Assembly (NCBI GenBank): GCA_018993265.1 | Contig: JAGKSW010000081.1 | Location: 1-37,786 of the forward strand | Length of the DNA stretch: 37,786 nt | Reading direction: 5' to 3' | DNA from: Nostoc sp. TH1S01 | Lineage (GTDB): Bacteria > Cyanobacteriota > Cyanobacteriia > Cyanobacteriales > Nostocaceae | Shown: positions 8,268-17,493 of the stretch, one piece after another | How positions within the stretch are numbered: position 1 is the first letter of the stretch | Layout of the letters: each line of letters starts with the position of its first letter | The notes under the pieces: model-generated | Seen by the model: the letters and a program-made list of their open reading frames with translations, nothing else | What the model was told of the DNA's origin: nothing | Database searches by the model: none | Translations under genes and position numbers: made by a program

Positions 8268-11200
8268 TCATAGAAAACTAGGATGATCAGTAAAACCATA
8301 ACCACCACCGCCTGGTGTTTCTATCACAAACACATCATTAATATTCATCTCCACTACAGCTTTACTACCTAAATCTTCAACAATTCCATCACACCTTTCA
8401 ACATAATTTCTTCCTACTTGACCACTTTCGCCACCACATAAACCAAAAGGCGCAACTATGCGGTGATTTGACAAAATTGCTGCTGTCATTGGTTCTAGAA
8501 AACGCAAGCGACGGATGACACCATTACCGCCATTATAATGACCTTGACCACCGCTATTGTTACGGATAGCGAAATTTTCTAACACAATTGGGAAGCGCCA
8601 TTCTAATACTTCGGGATCTGTGAGACGGGAATTAGTCATGTGGGTGTGAATTGCATCCGTCCCATCAAAATCTGCACCCGCACCAGAACCACCGCAGATA
8701 GTTTCATAATATTGATAACGTTCATTCCCAAAGGTAAAATTATTCATCGTTCCTTGAGAAGCAGCGAGAACACCCAACGCACCATATAAAGCATCGGTAA
8801 TAGCTTGGGAAGTTTCCACATTTCCTGCCACCACCGCCGCCGGATAAGCAGGATTTAACATACAACCTTCAGGAATGTGAATTTCTAAAGGTTTCAGACA
8901 TCCAGCATTTAACGGAATATCATCATTAACTAATGTGCGGAAAACATATAAAACTGCGGCTTTGCAAACTGCGGCTGGGGCATTAAAATTATTAGCTAAT
9001 TGCTGGTTAGAAGTGCCTGTAAAATCAATTTTTGCACTACGATTTTCTTGATTAATCGTAATTGCAACTTGAATAACACTGCCATCATCTAAGGCATAAC
9101 TAAAACTCCCATCTTTTAAAACTTCAATCACACGTCTTACAGATTCTTCAGCATTATCCTGCACAAAATTCATGTAAGCTTGGACAGTTTCTAAGCCGTA
9201 GTGTTCTACCATTTTTAAAAGTTCTTGTACACCACGTTCATTGGCGGCAATTTGGGCTTTTAAATCTGCTAAATTTTGCGTAATATTTCGTGCGGGATAA
9301 GGTTCACTGGTGAGCAAACTAACTAATTCAGGTTCGCGGAATTTACCTGCTGCAACTAACTGGAAATTATCAATTAATATACCTTCTTCAATTACATTTG
9401 TACTATTTGGCGGCATTGAACCAGGAGTAATACCGCCGATATCTGCATGATGTCCCCGTGAGGCGACGTAAAACAATGGGGAGTTGGGAGTAGGGAGTTG
9501 AGAATGGGGGAAGACTGGGGTGATAACGGTAATGTCTGGTAGGTGAGTACCACCGTTGTAAGGGTTATTGGAAACAAAAACATCACCAGGTTTGATGGTG
9601 TCGCCATAGTTAGCAATTAAAGCTTGCACACTTTCACTCATCGAACCCAAATGAACGGGAATGTGTGGCGCATTTGCAACTAATTGTCCAGCACTATCAA
9701 AAATTGCACAGGAGAAATCTAGCCGTTCTTTAATGTTGACAGAAGAACTGGTATTTTGTAAGGTTATACCCATTTGTTCGGCGATCGCGCGAAACAAATT
9801 ATTGAAAATCTCCAACATCACCGGATCTGTTTTTTGTCCTCTGTCATTTGTCCTTTGTTCTTTGTTTTGTGCAACCCCAACAGTAGACAACACAAGATGA
9901 TTACGTGCGGTTAACTCGGCTTGCCAATGGGGTTCAATCACATTTGTACCTGTCGCCTCGACAATAATGGCTGGCCCTGCGATGCAATCTCCTGGTTGTA
10001 AATCTTGGCGTTGATACACTGGGGTAGTTTGCCATGCCCCAGCAGTGTACATCTGCACAGTTGCCAATGCTACAGGCTCCTTATTATCCCTACGTGTAAT
10101 TACAGCTTCCTCTGGCGCATCATGCTTCTCCACCACCTCAACCGCCACCGCTTCCACAATCAACCGCTTCTCAGCCGCAATAAACCCGTAACGCTGACGA
10201 TGCAACTCCTCAAACTGACACTGCATCATCGCCACATCTGCGAAATCCACAATCAACGGTGCATCCGTCCCCTCATATTTGAGATGCACCTTGCGATAAA
10301 TCTCTATCTTCTCTCCTCCCTCCGCGCCCTCCGCGCCTCTGCGGTTCGTTTCCCCTACCGCCTCCGCCACCAACCCAACCAACTGCAACTCCAACTCCTC
10401 CAACAAACCCTCACTCAAAACCACCTCCACCGACTTCTCGCGGATGACCCGTACATCTGCCAAACCCATACCATAAGCAGACAATACCCCCGCGTAAGGA
10501 TGAATAAATACCTGCTTCATCCCCAAAGCATCCGCAATTAAACAAGCATGTTGCCCACCAGCACCACCAAAACAACATAAAGTATACTCCGACACATCAT
10601 AACCACGCTGGAGAGAGATTTTTTTGATGGCATTTGCCATTTTATCAACTGCGATCGCCAAAAATCCTGTAGCGACTTCTTCCGGTGTTCTGCCATCCCC
10701 AATTTCCGCCGCCAATTGCCGAAACTTCTGCCTTACCACCTCTGCATCTAACGGTAAATTCGCATTCGCCCCGAATACTTTGGGGAAAAAATCTGGTTGC
10801 AACTTACCTACCATCACATTGCAATCAGTTACCGTCAACGGCCCGCCTTTAGAATAAGCCGCCGGGCCTGGATTTGCCCCTGCCGATTCCGGCCCCACCC
10901 GATACCGCGAACCATCAAACTGCACAATCGAACCACCGCCAGCCGCAACGGTATGAATTGCCATCATCGGTGTTCGCAGACGCACTCCCGCCACTTCGGT
11001 TTCAAAGGTGCGTTCATACTCGCCATTATAGTGCGCCACATCGGTAGATGTACCACCCATATCAAAGCTGATAATCTTGTCAAATCCAGCCATCCGGCTT
11101 GTCTGCACTGCCCCAACTATCCCACCAGCCGGGCCAGATAAAATACTGTCTTTACCTTGGAAGTTCTCTGCATCCGCCAGTCCGCCATTGGATTGCATGA

Positions 11201-11996
11201 ACATTAATTTAGTTGTTTGTCCTACCCTGCGGGAAGCCGCTAACGCGTCTAGGTCATTTGTCCTTTGTCCTTTGTGGGTAGCCGATGACAATTGATTGGA
11301 GACTTGATCAACATATCGCCGCAAAATGGGGGATAAATAGGCATCAACAACCGTTGTATCGCCCCGACTGACTAATTTCATTAAAGGGCTGACTTGGTGA
11401 GAGACGGAAATTTGCGTAAATCCAATACTTTTAGCTAAAGCCGCAACTTGTTGTTCATGGGTGGTGTAGCGGTAGCCGTGCATAAACGCGATCGCACAAC
11501 AGCGAATACCATCATTGTATGCTGCTTGTAATTGTGGGCGAACTCCATCGAGATTTAAAGGAATTAATTCTTCACCTTGGGCGCTGTAACGTTCCTCTAC
11601 TTCCATTACTCTTTCGTAGAGCATTTCTGGCAAAATTATTTGACGGGCGAAAATATCGGGACGGTTTTGATAACCGATGCGTAGGGCATCCCGAAATCCT
11701 TGAGTAATCACTAAAACTGTGCGATCGCCTTTTCTTTCTAATAAGGCATTTGTCGCCACAGTGGTTCCCATTTTAATCGCCGCGATGCTTTCTGCTGGGA
11801 TTGGCGCATCAGCAGCAATTCCTAAAATTTCTCGAATTCCTTGTACTGCTGCATCGGTATAATGTTCAGGATTTTCTGAAAGTAGCTTGTGAATTATTAA
11901 CTGGCCATCAGGACGTTTTGCCACAATATCGGTGAAAGTTCCGCCTCTATCAATCCAAAACTCCCAACTTGCAGCAGATAACGATGCCCCATTCAT
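8268..11996 (-). CDS. oplAH: 5-oxoprolinase (fused HyuA-HyuB type), with in-frame repeat insertions
   Basis: ATP-dependent cytoplasmic 5-oxoprolinase that opens 5-oxo-L-proline to L-glutamate in glutathione/gamma-glutamyl turnover. At 1242 aa it is a fusion of hydantoinase A (residues 1 to about 705) and hydantoinase B (about 722 to the end). The A half has the actin-like ATPase signatures FWIDRGGTFTDIV and SFDMGGTSTDVAHY, SNGGLADA, SGPAGGIVGA and CCFGGAGGQHACLIAD. The B half has NTSSSVNIKERLDFSCA, HIPVHLGSM, RGHHADIGG and ETPGGGGYG. Four segments do not look like family sequence and coincide with dispersed repeats (residues about 237-260, 547-561, 706-722 and 827-841). All keep the frame and appear to fall in loops or at the A/B junction, so the enzyme may still work. 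A paralogous hydantoinase role cannot be excluded. Confidence 0.92.
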   Translation of the reverse strand: MNGASLSAASWEFWIDRGGTFTDIVAKRPDGQLIIHKLLSENPEHYTDAAVQGIREILGIAADAPIPAESIAAIKMGTTVATNALLERKGDRTVLVITQGFRDALRIGYQNRPDIFARQIILPEMLYERVMEVEERYSAQGEELIPLNLDGVRPQLQAAYNDGIRCCAIAFMHGYRYTTHEQQVAALAKSIGFTQISVSHQVSPLMKLVSRGDTTVVDAYLSPILRRYVDQVSNQLSSATHKGQRTNDLDALAASRRVGQTTKLMFMQSNGGLADAENFQGKDSILSGPAGGIVGAVQTSRMAGFDKIISFDMGGTSTDVAHYNGEYERTFETEVAGVRLRTPMMAIHTVAAGGGSIVQFDGSRYRVGPESAGANPGPAAYSKGGPLTVTDCNVMVGKLQPDFFPKVFGANANLPLDAEVVRQKFRQLAAEIGDGRTPEEVATGFLAIAVDKMANAIKKISLQRGYDVSEYTLCCFGGAGGQHACLIADALGMKQVFIHPYAGVLSAYGMGLADVRVIREKSVEVVLSEGLLEELELQLVGLVAEAVGETNRRGAEGAEGGEKIEIYRKVHLKYEGTDAPLIVDFADVAMMQCQFEELHRQRYGFIAAEKRLIVEAVAVEVVEKHDAPEEAVITRRDNKEPVALATVQMYTAGAWQTTPVYQRQDLQPGDCIAGPAIIVEATGTNVIEPHWQAELTARNHLVLSTVGVAQNKEQRTNDRGQKTDPVMLEIFNNLFRAIAEQMGITLQNTSSSVNIKERLDFSCAIFDSAGQLVANAPHIPVHLGSMSESVQALIANYGDTIKPGDVFVSNNPYNGGTHLPDITVITPVFPHSQLPTPNSPLFYVASRGHHADIGGITPGSMPPNSTNVIEEGILIDNFQLVAAGKFREPELVSLLTSEPYPARNITQNLADLKAQIAANERGVQELLKMVEHYGLETVQAYMNFVQDNAEESVRRVIEVLKDGSFSYALDDGSVIQVAITINQENRSAKIDFTGTSNQQLANNFNAPAAVCKAAVLYVFRTLVNDDIPLNAGCLKPLEIHIPEGCMLNPAYPAAVVAGNVETSQAITDALYGALGVLAASQGTMNNFTFGNERYQYYETICGGSGAGADFDGTDAIHTHMTNSRLTDPEVLEWRFPIVLENFAIRNNSGGQGHYNGGNGVIRRLRFLEPMTAAILSNHRIVAPFGLCGGESGQVGRNYVERCDGIVEDLGSKAVVEMNINDVFVIETPGGGGYGFTDHPSFL
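9474..9515. repeat. GGGAGTA-type heptamer repeat inside the oplAH gene
   Basis: GGGGAGTTGGGAGTAGGGAG and its continuation to about 9512 is a period-7 tract of the kind found between genes, as at 16284-16313. On the gene strand it encodes roughly PHSQLPTPNSPLFY at residues 827-841, between ITPVF and VASRGHH, where the family has little or nothing. Confidence 0.75.
9831..9880. repeat. GTCCTTT-type heptamer repeat at the HyuA/HyuB junction of oplAH
   Basis: TTTGTCCTCTGTCATTTGTC and the following CTTTGTTCTTTGTTTTGTGC are a degenerate GTCCTTT/GTCATTT heptamer tract. It encodes a QNKEQRTNDRGQKT-like linker (residues about 706-722) just before DPVMLEIFNNLF. The same unit in reverse (GGACAAA) precedes the FTR1 gene. 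Confidence 0.75.
10316..10358. repeat. CCCTCCGCGCCTCTGCGGTT repeat inside oplAH
   Basis: The sequence CCGCGCCCTCCGCGCCTCTG followed by CGGTTCGTTT belongs to a dispersed repeat type I know from Nostoc intergenic DNA. It encodes TNRRGAEGAEGGEK (residues about 547-561), a charged low-complexity segment unlike the flanking enzyme sequence. Confidence 0.65.
11213..11285. repeat. Double repeat insertion inside oplAH
   Basis: Two different repeats are adjacent here: GCGGGAAGCCGCTAACGCGT (related to the GAGAAGCCGC...ACGCGTCTACA element at 23865-23893) and a GTCATTTGTCCTTTGTCCTT heptamer tract. Together they encode about THKGQRTNDLDALAASRRVG (residues 237-260), placed between QVSNQLSSA and TKLMFMQSNGG. 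Confidence 0.75.
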
Positions 11997-12098
11997 TATT
12001 TATTCCTTAATATATATTTTGCTACTTCTCAGGTATGATTTTTACGTTATCAGATATTTGGTTGATTTGTTACCTAGATATTCCTTGAGGTAGACGGT

Positions 12099-13013
12099 AT
12101 GAAACTTGAGAAGATTCGCTGGGTTCAGATGGCTTTTCAGTTAAAAGGTTCGGTCGTCTCATCAATTTATCAACGAGTTTTGTGGTGTGGCTTATTTGGA
12201 TTTATTATATCGGTTCTGCACTATTTAGGATGGCCTGTATCTAAGCCGATGATTGGCACAATTTTGCCGAGTCTAGTTTTAGGTTTGTTGTTAGTTTTTC
12301 GGACAAATACTGCCTACGAACGTTTTTGGGAAGGCAGAAGGTGTTGGGGGAATTTAGTCAATACTACTCGTAATTTAGCCAGGCAAGTTTGGGTAACTAT
12401 TAACGAAAATTCTCCTGAAGATAGAGCTAATAAAATTAGCACATTACGCCTAATTATCGCTTTTTCAGTGGCCACAAAATTACATCTCCGGGGAGAACGA
12501 GAAAATCAAGAATTACAACAATTGATGTCTACTGCTAGATATAACGAGTTATCTACTATCGAAAATTTGCCTTTAGAAGTAGCGTTTTGGATTAGTGATT
12601 ATTTACAAGAACAATACAATCGTAACTGTTTACATACATACCAATTAATCAATCTGCAAGAACTATTAAATATACTTGTCGATAATTTAGGTTCTTGCGA
12701 ACGCATTTTAAAAACACCGATGCCCTTAGCTTATGCGATTCATCTGAAGCAACTATTGTTAGTATATTGTTGCTTATTACCCTTGCAAATAGTAGACACC
12801 TTGGGCTGGTGGACAGGATTAATGGTAGCTGTTGTTAGTTTCACCTTATTTGGCGTTGAAGCGATAGGGTTAGAAATTGAAAATCCCTTTGGTTATGATG
12901 ACAATGACCTACAATTAGATGCCATTTGCAACACAATCAAACATAATATCGAAGACTTGATTATGACACAATCAAATGCGGCGCGATCGCTGCAAGAAAA
13001 TGTAATTTATTGA
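12099..13013 (+). CDS. Bestrophin-like membrane channel
   Basis: A 304-aa integral membrane protein of the bestrophin/UPF0187 family, predicted to form an ion channel; in cyanobacteria the family is linked to anion permeation across inner or thylakoid membranes. The signature block RTNTAYERFWEGRRCWGNLV followed by NTTRNLARQVWV lies at about residues 67-100, after two hydrophobic segments. A second pair of membrane helices (LLVYCCLLPLQIVDTLGWWT, then AVVSFTLFGVEAIGLEIENP) ends in the typical IENPFGYDDNDLQLD motif. ATG at 12099 is preceded by GAGG at workable spacing. It is divergent from oplAH with about 100 bp between them and convergent with the peptidase gene 9 bp further on. Ion selectivity cannot be read from the sequence. 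Confidence 0.88.
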   Translation: MKLEKIRWVQMAFQLKGSVVSSIYQRVLWCGLFGFIISVLHYLGWPVSKPMIGTILPSLVLGLLLVFRTNTAYERFWEGRRCWGNLVNTTRNLARQVWVTINENSPEDRANKISTLRLIIAFSVATKLHLRGERENQELQQLMSTARYNELSTIENLPLEVAFWISDYLQEQYNRNCLHTYQLINLQELLNILVDNLGSCERILKTPMPLAYAIHLKQLLLVYCCLLPLQIVDTLGWWTGLMVAVVSFTLFGVEAIGLEIENPFGYDDNDLQLDAICNTIKHNIEDLIMTQSNAARSLQENVIY

Positions 13014-13022
13014 GAGTTCCCA

Positions 13023-13868
13023 TTAGGTTAACCGTCTAATTCCCTGTTCTAATCCTTGGCAAACACCTGTGAGAAAATCTAAATCTAAGGAAGCAATATT
13101 ATCACTCGGTTGATGATAATGGGGATTCCGTAAAAATGCCGTATCTGTCACCATAATTGCGGGATAGCCCAAATCCCAAAATGGTGCATGATCACTGAGT
13201 CTGGTTTGACGTACAATTAAGCCTCGGTTGGGGACTGGCAACCACTGACTAGGTACACCTACTTTCCGAATACTCCGGCTGAGGCTGATTAAATCGCGGA
13301 TTGTCCGCAAATTGCCAATTAAAGCAATAAAATCACCTTGATTTGGGTAAAATTTCTCCAACGGACGAGGGTAATTCTGGGAACCTGGGGTAGAGTTGCA
13401 ATAACCCAGCATCTCCAAAGAAATCATTAACCGCAGTGGTTGCTGTTGTTGATGTAATAAAGCTGCATATTCAGTACTTCCTAGTAAGCCATATTCTTCC
13501 ATATCAAAAGCTACTAGCCGCAAAGGATATTTGGCTGGTTGTGCGGCAAATTTTCGGGCTAATTCTAATAACACTGCTACACCAGTCGCATTATCATCTG
13601 CCCCTGGGGTTCCAGGTACAGCATCATAGTGCGCCCCAATCAAAATTGGGGGTAAATCTTGATGCTTCCCGTCAGCAGATAAATTTAAAATTAGGTTCTT
13701 ACAGCTTTTCCCTCGCACTACAAAGGTGTGGATTTCCACACTTCCCCATTGGGAAAATTGTTGACGAATATATTCTTGGACAAAGAAATGCCCAGCAGTT
13801 GCCAAGAAAGGATCGCGTTCTCTAGCAATTTCATGCAGATGAGTTCGTAATTGCTCTTGTAAATTCAA
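13023..13868 (-). CDS. M28-family zinc aminopeptidase-like protein
   Basis: A 281-aa metallopeptidase of family M28, which removes N-terminal residues or, in glutaminyl-cyclase-like members, cyclises N-terminal Gln. The dizinc ligands are visible in order: HYDAVPGTPGADDNATG (H and bridging D), then DMEEYGLLGS (catalytic E plus ligand E), an Asp-containing segment, and the terminal His in NPHYHQPSDN. Length fits a single catalytic domain. No signal peptide is evident at this start (MNLQEQLRTHL), which suggests a cytoplasmic enzyme. Its stop lies 9 bp from the convergent bestrophin stop. The substrate is unknown. Confidence 0.87.
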   Translation of the reverse strand: MNLQEQLRTHLHEIARERDPFLATAGHFFVQEYIRQQFSQWGSVEIHTFVVRGKSCKNLILNLSADGKHQDLPPILIGAHYDAVPGTPGADDNATGVAVLLELARKFAAQPAKYPLRLVAFDMEEYGLLGSTEYAALLHQQQQPLRLMISLEMLGYCNSTPGSQNYPRPLEKFYPNQGDFIALIGNLRTIRDLISLSRSIRKVGVPSQWLPVPNRGLIVRQTRLSDHAPFWDLGYPAIMVTDTAFLRNPHYHQPSDNIASLDLDFLTGVCQGLEQGIRRLT

Positions 13869-14152
13869 AGCTAGTCAAAAACAAATTACAACAGGGTGGA
13901 TTCCCCAACTTAAAACACTGATAAAGTAGAGTTTTTTAACTATGGAGATTTCAAGCTGCTTAGACATACTCAGCATGGTGAATGCTATCCTAGTCTTGCA
14001 ACTAGCTCCTTAAACTTAAATTTATTTACCTTTTGCCTTAATTGATTATTATACCATTGAGGTGTTTTCCACTAATAGCTTCCTGCTATTGGTAGTCTTG
14101 GCCAATCATAATAAATTAATAGATATAAGACACACTAGGAGAAGAGTAACGC

Positions 14153-16234
14153 ATGGGCAAGGTAGTCGGCATCGACTTGGGTACAACCAACTCAGTAGTC
14201 GCCGTGATGGAGGGTGGCAAGCCGGTGGTGATTGCCAATGCAGAAGGAATGCGAACAACACCCTCCGTAGTTGGTTTCAGCAAAGATGGCGAGAGAGTGG
14301 TTGGGCAAATGGCACGGCGGCAAACCGTCCTCAACCCCCAGAATACTTTTTTTGCAGTTAAACGCTTTATTGGGCGGAAGTATGGCGAACTGAATCCCGA
14401 ATCGAAACGTGTGCCGTACACCATCCGCAAAGACGACATCGGCAATATCAAAGTTGCTTGTCCCCGGTTGAGTAAAGATTTTGCCCCTGAAGAAATTTCG
14501 GCAATGGTACTGAAAAAATTGGCCGATGATGCCAGCCGTTATTTAGGGGAACCTGTCACTGGGGCAGTCTTGACAGTTCCGGCTTATTTTAACGATTCTC
14601 AACGACAAGCCACCCGCGATGCTGGCAGAATTGCTGGTTTGGAAGTGTTGCGGATTCTCAATGAACCTACTGCCGCTTCTTTAGCTTATGGTTTAGATCG
14701 GGGTGACACGGAAACCATCTTAGTATTTGACTTGGGTGGTGGGACTTTTGACGTATCGATTTTAGATGTTGGCGATGGGGTATTTGAAGTTAAATCGACC
14801 AGTGGCGATACACAATTGGGTGGGAATGACTTTGATAAAAAGATAGTTGATTGGTTAGCAGAACAGTTTTTAGAGACAGAAGGTGTAGACTTAAGACGCG
14901 ATCGCCAAGCTCTACAACGGTTAATGGAAGCTGCCGAGAAAGCTAAAATTGAACTATCTGCGGTGAGTGTCACCGATATTAACTTACCCTTTATCACCGC
15001 CACAGAAGACGGGCCGAAACACATCGAAACTCGCCTGACGCGTTCCCAATTTGAAGCTTTGTGTACTGACTTGCTAGGACGTGTCCGCACCCCAGTCAAA
15101 CGGGCATTAAAAGACGCGGGACTTAGACCAGAAGACATCGAAGAAGTTGTGTTAGTTGGCGGTTCGACGCGAATGCCAATGGTGAAACAATTAGTCCGTG
15201 ACTTAATTGGCATTGAACCCAACGAAAATGTTAACCCTGATGAAGTTGTCGCCGTTGGTGCAGCTATTCAAGCAGGTATATTGGCTGGGGAACTGAAGGA
15301 TTTGCTGTTATTGGATGTCACACCTTTATCTTTGGGATTAGAAACCATCGGCGGTGTAATGAAAAAACTCATTCCCCGCAACACTACCATCCCAGTCCGC
15401 CGTTCCGATATCTTCTCCACTTCCGAAAATAATCAAAACACCGTGGAAATTCACGTAGTCCAAGGTGAGAGGGAAATGGCTGGCGATAACAAATCTCTGG
15501 GACGGTTCAAGCTGTATGGCATTCCCCCAGCACCGCGCGGCATTCCCCAAGTCCAAGTATCATTTGACATTGATGCAAACGGGATTTTACAGGTAACAGC
15601 TTTAGACCGCACTACAGGCAGAGAACAAAGTATCACCATTCAAGGTGCTTCTACCTTGACTGAATCGGAAATCAACCGGATGATTCAGGACGCGCAAAAA
15701 TACGCTGATGTTGACCGCGAACGCAAAGAACGCGTCGAAAAACGTACCCGTTCGGAAGCACTAATTTTGCAAGCAGAAAGACAACTGCGAGAAGTAGCCC
15801 TAGAATTTGGTATGCAATTTGCCCGGAGTCGTCGCCAACGCATTGATAATATTTGCCGTGAACTGAAAGAAAGTTTACAAGCCAACGACGATCGCGGCAT
15901 TGATCAAACCTACGCCGATTTACAAGATGCCCTTTATGAACTAAACCGAGAAGTCCGTCAGTATTATGCTGAAGACGAAGACGATGACTTGTTCGGGACG
16001 ATTAAAGAAATCTTTACGGGAGGCGGCGACAAAGAACGCGATCGCGAACCAGATTACTACAGAGATAGCTACCGCGAACGTGATTCCTATAGCAGAGACT
16101 ACGGTAGAGACAATAACAGCAGAGATTACGGCAGAGATAGTAGTCGTTCTTCATCCTATGACAGCCGTCCTTCTCGTCGCGCATCTCGTCCTAGTTATCA
16201 AGATAATTGGGATGATGACGATGATTGGTTGTAG
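14153..16234 (+). CDS. dnaK: Hsp70 chaperone DnaK with a long charged/Tyr-rich tail (DnaK1-like)
   Basis: ATP-driven cytosolic Hsp70 chaperone of 693 aa. The nucleotide-binding domain has [27 protein letters not shown] and [14 protein letters not shown], followed by the interdomain [15 protein letters not shown] linker and a complete substrate-binding domain. In place of the usual EEVD-like end, the last ~70 residues are acidic ([18 protein letters not shown]) and then repetitive in R, D, Y and S (SRDYGRD twice, [11 protein letters not shown]), ending DDDDDWL. Cyanobacteria carry several DnaKs with different tails; length and order suggest the DnaK1 type rather than the essential DnaK2, but I am not certain. 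AGGAGA about 11 nt before the ATG is a good ribosome binding site. A DnaJ gene follows after 269 bp of repeats. No CIRCE operator was found upstream. Confidence 0.95.
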   Translation: MGKVVGIDLGTTNSVVAVMEGGKPVVIANAEGMRTTPSVVGFSKDGERVVGQMARRQTVLNPQNTFFAVKRFIGRKYGELNPESKRVPYTIRKDDIGNIKVACPRLSKDFAPEEISAMVLKKLADDASRYLGEPVTGAVLTVPAYFNDSQRQATRDAGRIAGLEVLRILNEPTAASLAYGLDRGDTETILVFDLGGGTFDVSILDVGDGVFEVKSTSGDTQLGGNDFDKKIVDWLAEQFLETEGVDLRRDRQALQRLMEAAEKAKIELSAVSVTDINLPFITATEDGPKHIETRLTRSQFEALCTDLLGRVRTPVKRALKDAGLRPEDIEEVVLVGGSTRMPMVKQLVRDLIGIEPNENVNPDEVVAVGAAIQAGILAGELKDLLLLDVTPLSLGLETIGGVMKKLIPRNTTIPVRRSDIFSTSENNQNTVEIHVVQGEREMAGDNKSLGRFKLYGIPPAPRGIPQVQVSFDIDANGILQVTALDRTTGREQSITIQGASTLTESEINRMIQDAQKYADVDRERKERVEKRTRSEALILQAERQLREVALEFGMQFARSRRQRIDNICRELKESLQANDDRGIDQTYADLQDALYELNREVRQYYAEDEDDDLFGTIKEIFTGGGDKERDREPDYYRDSYRERDSYSRDYGRDNNSRDYGRDSSRSSSYDSRPSRRASRPSYQDNWDDDDDWL

Positions 16235-16503
16235 TACTCCCCATCTAGCAATCCTGTTTGATTTATAAACTACTCATGGAGACAGGGAATAGGGAGTAGG
16301 GAGTGGGGAGTAGATTAATTTTTAACTCCTACACCAACTTACACAAATGGCAAGAACCACCTTTACTTCAGTGAGAAAGTTAATTCAAAATACGGATTTA
16401 GTCATTGGTGATAAGTAATAAGTAATTGGTAAATAGTATTACTAGTTACTTAAAATTTATTACCAACATCTAAAATCTAAAATCTAAATTTAAATAACTG
16501 ACT
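16235..16503. repeat. Repeat-filled dnaK-dnaJ spacer
   Basis: Three heptamer-type tracts fill this gap: GGGAATAGGGAGTAGGGAGT and continuation (16284-16313), degenerate GATAAGTAATAAGTAATTGG (about 16409-16436), and TAAAATC units (about 16468-16494). The last ends a few bases before the dnaJ start, leaving no obvious Shine-Dalgarno. Repeat growth has probably lengthened an originally shorter operon spacer. Confidence 0.65.
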
Positions 16504-17493
16504 ATGCAAAATTTGCAGAATTTCCGCGATTACTACGAGATTTTGGGAGTACCTAAAGATGCCACTAATGAAGACATTAAAAAGAATTATCGGCGATTAG
16601 CTAGACAGTATCACCCTGATTTGAATCCGGGAAATAAAGCCGCAGAAGAAAAATTTAAAGATGTGAATGAAGCTTACGAAGTGCTTTCTGACACTGCCAA
16701 AAGAGCGCAATATGACCAGTTTAGCCGCTATTGGAAGCAAAAAGGCTTTTCCGGCAAACAGCCGCCTAAAGCAAAAGGTTGGGAAGAACGTCCAGGCGAT
16801 CGCAGCAATGGTAATCAAGTAGACCCCAGTCAATTTGCCAATTTTGAAGACTTTATCAATCAAGTCGTCGGGATTGGTAGTCGCCAAAGCAGCAGAAATG
16901 GCACGACTAAAACCGATCCGTTTCGTTCGCCGAACAGCAGAGTTGAATATGCAGTTCCGAAAAATCCACCAAAACCTGCACGGCGGGATATTGAAGCGCG
17001 ATTAACCTTACCCTTAGAAAAAGCTTATCAAGGTGGTAACGAACGCATTCGTTTAGAAGATGGGCGATCGCTAGAAGTTACAATGCCTCCAGCTATGGTG
17101 ACAGGTCAAAGTATTCGCCTGAAAAATCAAGGAATTGGTGGTGGCGATTTATACCTAAAAATTACCGTCGAGCCACATCCTTTGTTTAAACTAGAAGGCG
17201 CAAATATTTCCTGTCAAGTACCAGTAACTCCCAGCGAAGCAGTTCTTGGTGGGTCTGTCGAAGCACCCACTCTCGACGGCCCCGTTAAAATGACCATCCC
17301 ACCCGGAGTCAGGTCTGGTCAAAGATTCCGCTTGGCAAATAAAGGGTACCCCACCGACAATGGCAAACGCGGCGATCAATTGGTAGAGATTCAGATAGTT
17401 ACACCAAAAAATATTAGCCCTGAAGAAAAAGAACTTTACGAAAAGATTCGGCAAATTGAAACCTTTAAACCCCGTGCTGATTTAATCAGTTAG
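16504..17493 (+). CDS. dnaJ: DnaJ/CbpA-type Hsp40 co-chaperone without zinc-finger
   Basis: A 329-aa J protein that stimulates Hsp70 ATPase activity, presumably serving the DnaK just upstream. Residues 7-75 form the J domain with the HPD triad ([10 protein letters not shown]). A Gly/Arg/Lys-rich linker (about 80-155) contains [17 protein letters not shown]. Then come the two C-terminal beta domains ([19 protein letters not shown] onward; [20 protein letters not shown]). The four CxxCxGxG repeats of type I DnaJ are absent, so this is a type II (CbpA-like) protein. Its stop overlaps by 4 nt the stop of the convergent Rpn-like gene. Confidence 0.93.
   Translation: MQNLQNFRDYYEILGVPKDATNEDIKKNYRRLARQYHPDLNPGNKAAEEKFKDVNEAYEVLSDTAKRAQYDQFSRYWKQKGFSGKQPPKAKGWEERPGDRSNGNQVDPSQFANFEDFINQVVGIGSRQSSRNGTTKTDPFRSPNSRVEYAVPKNPPKPARRDIEARLTLPLEKAYQGGNERIRLEDGRSLEVTMPPAMVTGQSIRLKNQGIGGGDLYLKITVEPHPLFKLEGANISCQVPVTPSEAVLGGSVEAPTLDGPVKMTIPPGVRSGQRFRLANKGYPTDNGKRGDQLVEIQIVTPKNISPEEKELYEKIRQIETFKPRADLIS

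Noticed and set aside
10005-10541. 178-codon plus-strand ORF opposite oplAH
   Set aside because: Antisense to conserved hydantoinase sequence; His/Leu/Arg-rich shadow translation.
13869-14152. CIRCE/HrcA operator or heat-shock element upstream of dnaK
   Set aside because: No TTAGCACTC-N9-GAGTGCTAA or near match is present in this 284-bp region.
14686-15222. 178-codon minus-strand ORF inside dnaK
   Set aside because: Shadow of the dnaK frame with Ser/Arg-rich composition typical of antisense translation.
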